DNA from: Anaerolineaceae bacterium
GTDB lineage: Bacteria > Chloroflexota > Anaerolineae > JAAYZQ01
Reading direction: 5' to 3'
Assembly (NCBI GenBank): GCA_012514775.1
Contig: JAAYZQ010000387.1
Location: 1-15,498, forward strand
Length of the DNA stretch: 15,498 nucleotides
The notes under the pieces are model-generated. The model did not search any database. It saw only the letters and a program-made list of their open reading frames with translations, and was not told the origin of the DNA. How positions within the stretch are numbered: the first letter of the stretch is position 1; each line of letters starts with the position of its first letter. Made by a program: the position numbers and the translations under genes. Below, in pieces: positions 13,738 through 15,498 of this stretch.

Positions 13738-15498
13738 GGTTGAGTCTCTCCCTCCTCCAGGTACCACTCCCCGGCGTTCCAGGAGAGGGTATCCCAGACG
13801 TTGGGCTTGTAGCCCATGAAACGCGTGTTGAGCAGGTCGAGGGCCGGATAGGTGTAGAGATAGATGTGGGGGCGCTCGGCGGCGACGCGTTCGGCCAGCC
13901 TCTGGTATGCCGCGGCGCGCGCGCCGGGATCGAGGCTGGAGCCGGCGGCGGCCAATGCGGCATCGGCCTCCTCGTCGATCCACCGCCCAAAGTTGTAGCC
14001 CTTGCCCGCGTTCTTGTCGCAGGGGATGTTGCTGGAGGCAAAGGCTCCGTTAAGGCGGCCGTAGGGCTCGATGCCGTAGCCGGCGCCGTACAGGAGCATG
14101 TCAAACTGCCCCCAACTGCGAAAGGCACCCCGGTCGTAGCTGCCGAATAGCGCCGCGGGAGACACCCTGGTGACGGTCACTTCGATGCCGACCTTTTTCA
14201 ACATGCCGGCGATCATCTGCGCCGTCCGCCGCCTAAGCTCGTGGCCGGCGGTCGTCCGGAGCTCGAGCTGCAGCGGCCGGCCTGGCGCGGCGTACAGGCA
14301 GCCATGACACTCGCGGACCTGGTCGTCGTTTCGATCCTTCCAGCCGGCCTCATCCAGGAGCGTCCTGGCCCACTCCAGGTCGTAGGCCGTGGGTGCGATG
14401 GTGGTGGCAAAGGGCCCCTGGTTCAGCTCGGTGGTGGCCAGGGAACCGTACTTGGGCAGGGTGGCGGCCAGGATTGTCTGCTTGTCGATGGCCGCCTCGA
14501 TGGCCTCGCGGACGCGGGGATCTCCCAGGGCCCAGTGCCACGCCGGGCTCCGCCGCAACGAATCGGCGCAGGGCGCCGTGCCCTTCGGGTTGCGCAGGTT
14601 TAGCACCAGTCGCTCGGTGCCCGTGCTGGGCGGGTGTGAGACCTTGACCCCCGGCCAGCCTTCGGCCCCAAACAGGTCGACCTCGGCCACGTCCCAGACC
14701 AAGTCGAGCTCCCCCTTCCTCAGCAGCTCGATGCCCTCCTCGCTGCTGTCGATCCAGCGCAGGATCACGGCATCGAGGTAGGGCTGGCCCCTGGACGCCC
14801 AGCTTTCGTACTCCAGGTTGCGCACAGCCGTCAGGTGGTCGGCGAGCGCCCATTCCTGGAGGACAAAGGGCCCGAGAACAGGATCCGGATAGCGGTTGTA
14901 CTCCCAGGTGACCATGGCCTCGGGCTCCAAGCCGGTGTGTCCAGGCAGGATTGACTCGGCAAACAGGGTCAGGAAGGCCGGGTAGAACCTGGCCAACTGG
15001 ATGGTGAGCGTGTAGGGGTCGGGGCAGGTCAGGGAGGTGATGAGCCCATAGTCGCCGATCTTGTCGGGCTCCAGGTGAGAAACCGCCTGGTAGGTAAAGA
15101 GGACGTCCTGGCAGTCAAAAGGATCGCCGTCGGACCAGGTGACGTTCTTTTTCAGGTGATAGGTGATCGTCAGGCCATCGGGCGAGACGCCGCCGTTTTC
15201 CAGCGACGGGACTTCGGTGGCCAGGTCGGGGGCCCAGGTGCCGTCGGGCCGGACCTGCACCAGGCCGCGCTCAAAGAGGGCGCCTGCCACGTCGCCCGCC
15301 GCCTGGGTGCGGAGGTAGGCGTTGAGCAGGTCCGGCTCGTAGCGCAGCCCCAGGACCACCGTGCCGCCCCGCCTGTCGCCGTCCGTCCCGGAGCGGGTGG
15401 CCCGGGCGGTTGGCGACAGGGCGGTGGGTGTCCCGGCGTCGGTAGGCTGGCTTTGGGGGGTCGGGCCGCAGGCAGAGACGAGGGCCGCCAACAGCAGG
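13734..15498 (-). CDS. Oligopeptide-type ABC transporter substrate-binding lipoprotein (5' partial)
   Basis: About 587 codons are visible; the start lies beyond the right edge. The visible beginning reads LLLAALVSACGP, the end of a lipoprotein signal peptide with the lipobox cysteine, so the mature protein is tethered outside the membrane. It belongs to the family-5 solute-binding proteins (OppA/DppA): ISPDGLT-like VSPDGLTITYHLKKNVTWSDGDPF, DPRVREAIEAAIDKQTIL and the C-terminal AAYQRLAERVAAERPHIYLY are typical. The mature part has an unusual set of cysteines, including a CHGC pair in the loop after LLDEAGWKDRNDD and others at FDCQD, TCPD, PCAD and PCDK, which may form disulfides. Permease and ATPase genes are not in the window. 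It is coupled to the M20 peptidase gene. Confidence 0.92.
   Translation of the reverse strand, partial: LLLAALVSACGPTPQSQPTDAGTPTALSPTARATRSGTDGDRRGGTVVLGLRYEPDLLNAYLRTQAAGDVAGALFERGLVQVRPDGTWAPDLATEVPSLENGGVSPDGLTITYHLKKNVTWSDGDPFDCQDVLFTYQAVSHLEPDKIGDYGLITSLTCPDPYTLTIQLARFYPAFLTLFAESILPGHTGLEPEAMVTWEYNRYPDPVLGPFVLQEWALADHLTAVRNLEYESWASRGQPYLDAVILRWIDSSEEGIELLRKGELDLVWDVAEVDLFGAEGWPGVKVSHPPSTGTERLVLNLRNPKGTAPCADSLRRSPAWHWALGDPRVREAIEAAIDKQTILAATLPKYGSLATTELNQGPFATTIAPTAYDLEWARTLLDEAGWKDRNDDQVRECHGCLYAAPGRPLQLELRTTAGHELRRRTAQMIAGMLKKVGIEVTVTRVSPAALFGSYDRGAFRSWGQFDMLLYGAGYGIEPYGRLNGAFASSNIPCDKNAGKGYNFGRWIDEEADAALAAAGSSLDPGARAAAYQRLAERVAAERPHIYLYTYPALDLLNTRFMGYKPNVWDTLSWNAGEWYLEEGETQP

Overview
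The window is high-GC bacterial DNA with mostly short gaps and long stretches of co-directional genes. The proteins (a stand-alone SCP2 domain, a zinc-ribbon/nucleotide-cyclase/AAA protein, a TPR-SpoIIE phosphatase, a family-5 substrate-binding lipoprotein with CHGC-type cysteine motifs) most resemble what is seen in Chloroflexota, especially Anaerolineae-like lineages. That assignment is inferred from protein style; no rRNA or other phylogenetic marker is present.

Left part (1-2100): an unrecognised acidic protein on the minus strand and a small SCP2 protein on the plus strand diverge from a 203-bp region. That region carries two back-to-back, well-formed sigma70-type promoters with extended -10 elements. 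A strong hairpin terminator follows the SCP2 gene. About 460 bp without a convincing gene come next, holding several inverted repeats and a strong but apparently unused ribosome binding site.

Plus-strand block (2104-6590): a small helical protein of unknown function, a 3-hydroxybutyryl-CoA dehydrogenase, an ABC-2 type ATPase and its membrane partner (ATGA overlap), then a GH1 glycosidase. Spacing suggests one or two transcription units.

Minus-strand block (6587-15498): reading from the right edge, an oligopeptide-type substrate-binding lipoprotein (5' end outside the window) is coupled by ATGA to an M20 glutamate-carboxypeptidase-like enzyme. Next come a promoter, then yraN and miaA overlapping each other. 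Last are two large signalling genes: a double zinc ribbon-class III cyclase-AAA ATPase protein, and a TPR-SpoIIE/PP2C phosphatase. The phosphatase gene begins with what looks like the missing C-terminal tail of the upstream AAA module. The two look like halves of one ancestral protein, and the frames show that no single indel could rejoin them. The last minus-strand gene and the GH1 gene converge with overlapping stop codons.

The main point of interest is the split cyclase-ATPase / TPR-phosphatase locus, together with the unusual Ala at the position of the cyclase's usual base-selecting Asp. The hairpin-rich gap at 1642-2100 and the unknown four-cysteine protein are secondary leads. I see no CRISPR array, tRNA, rRNA, transposase or phage gene.
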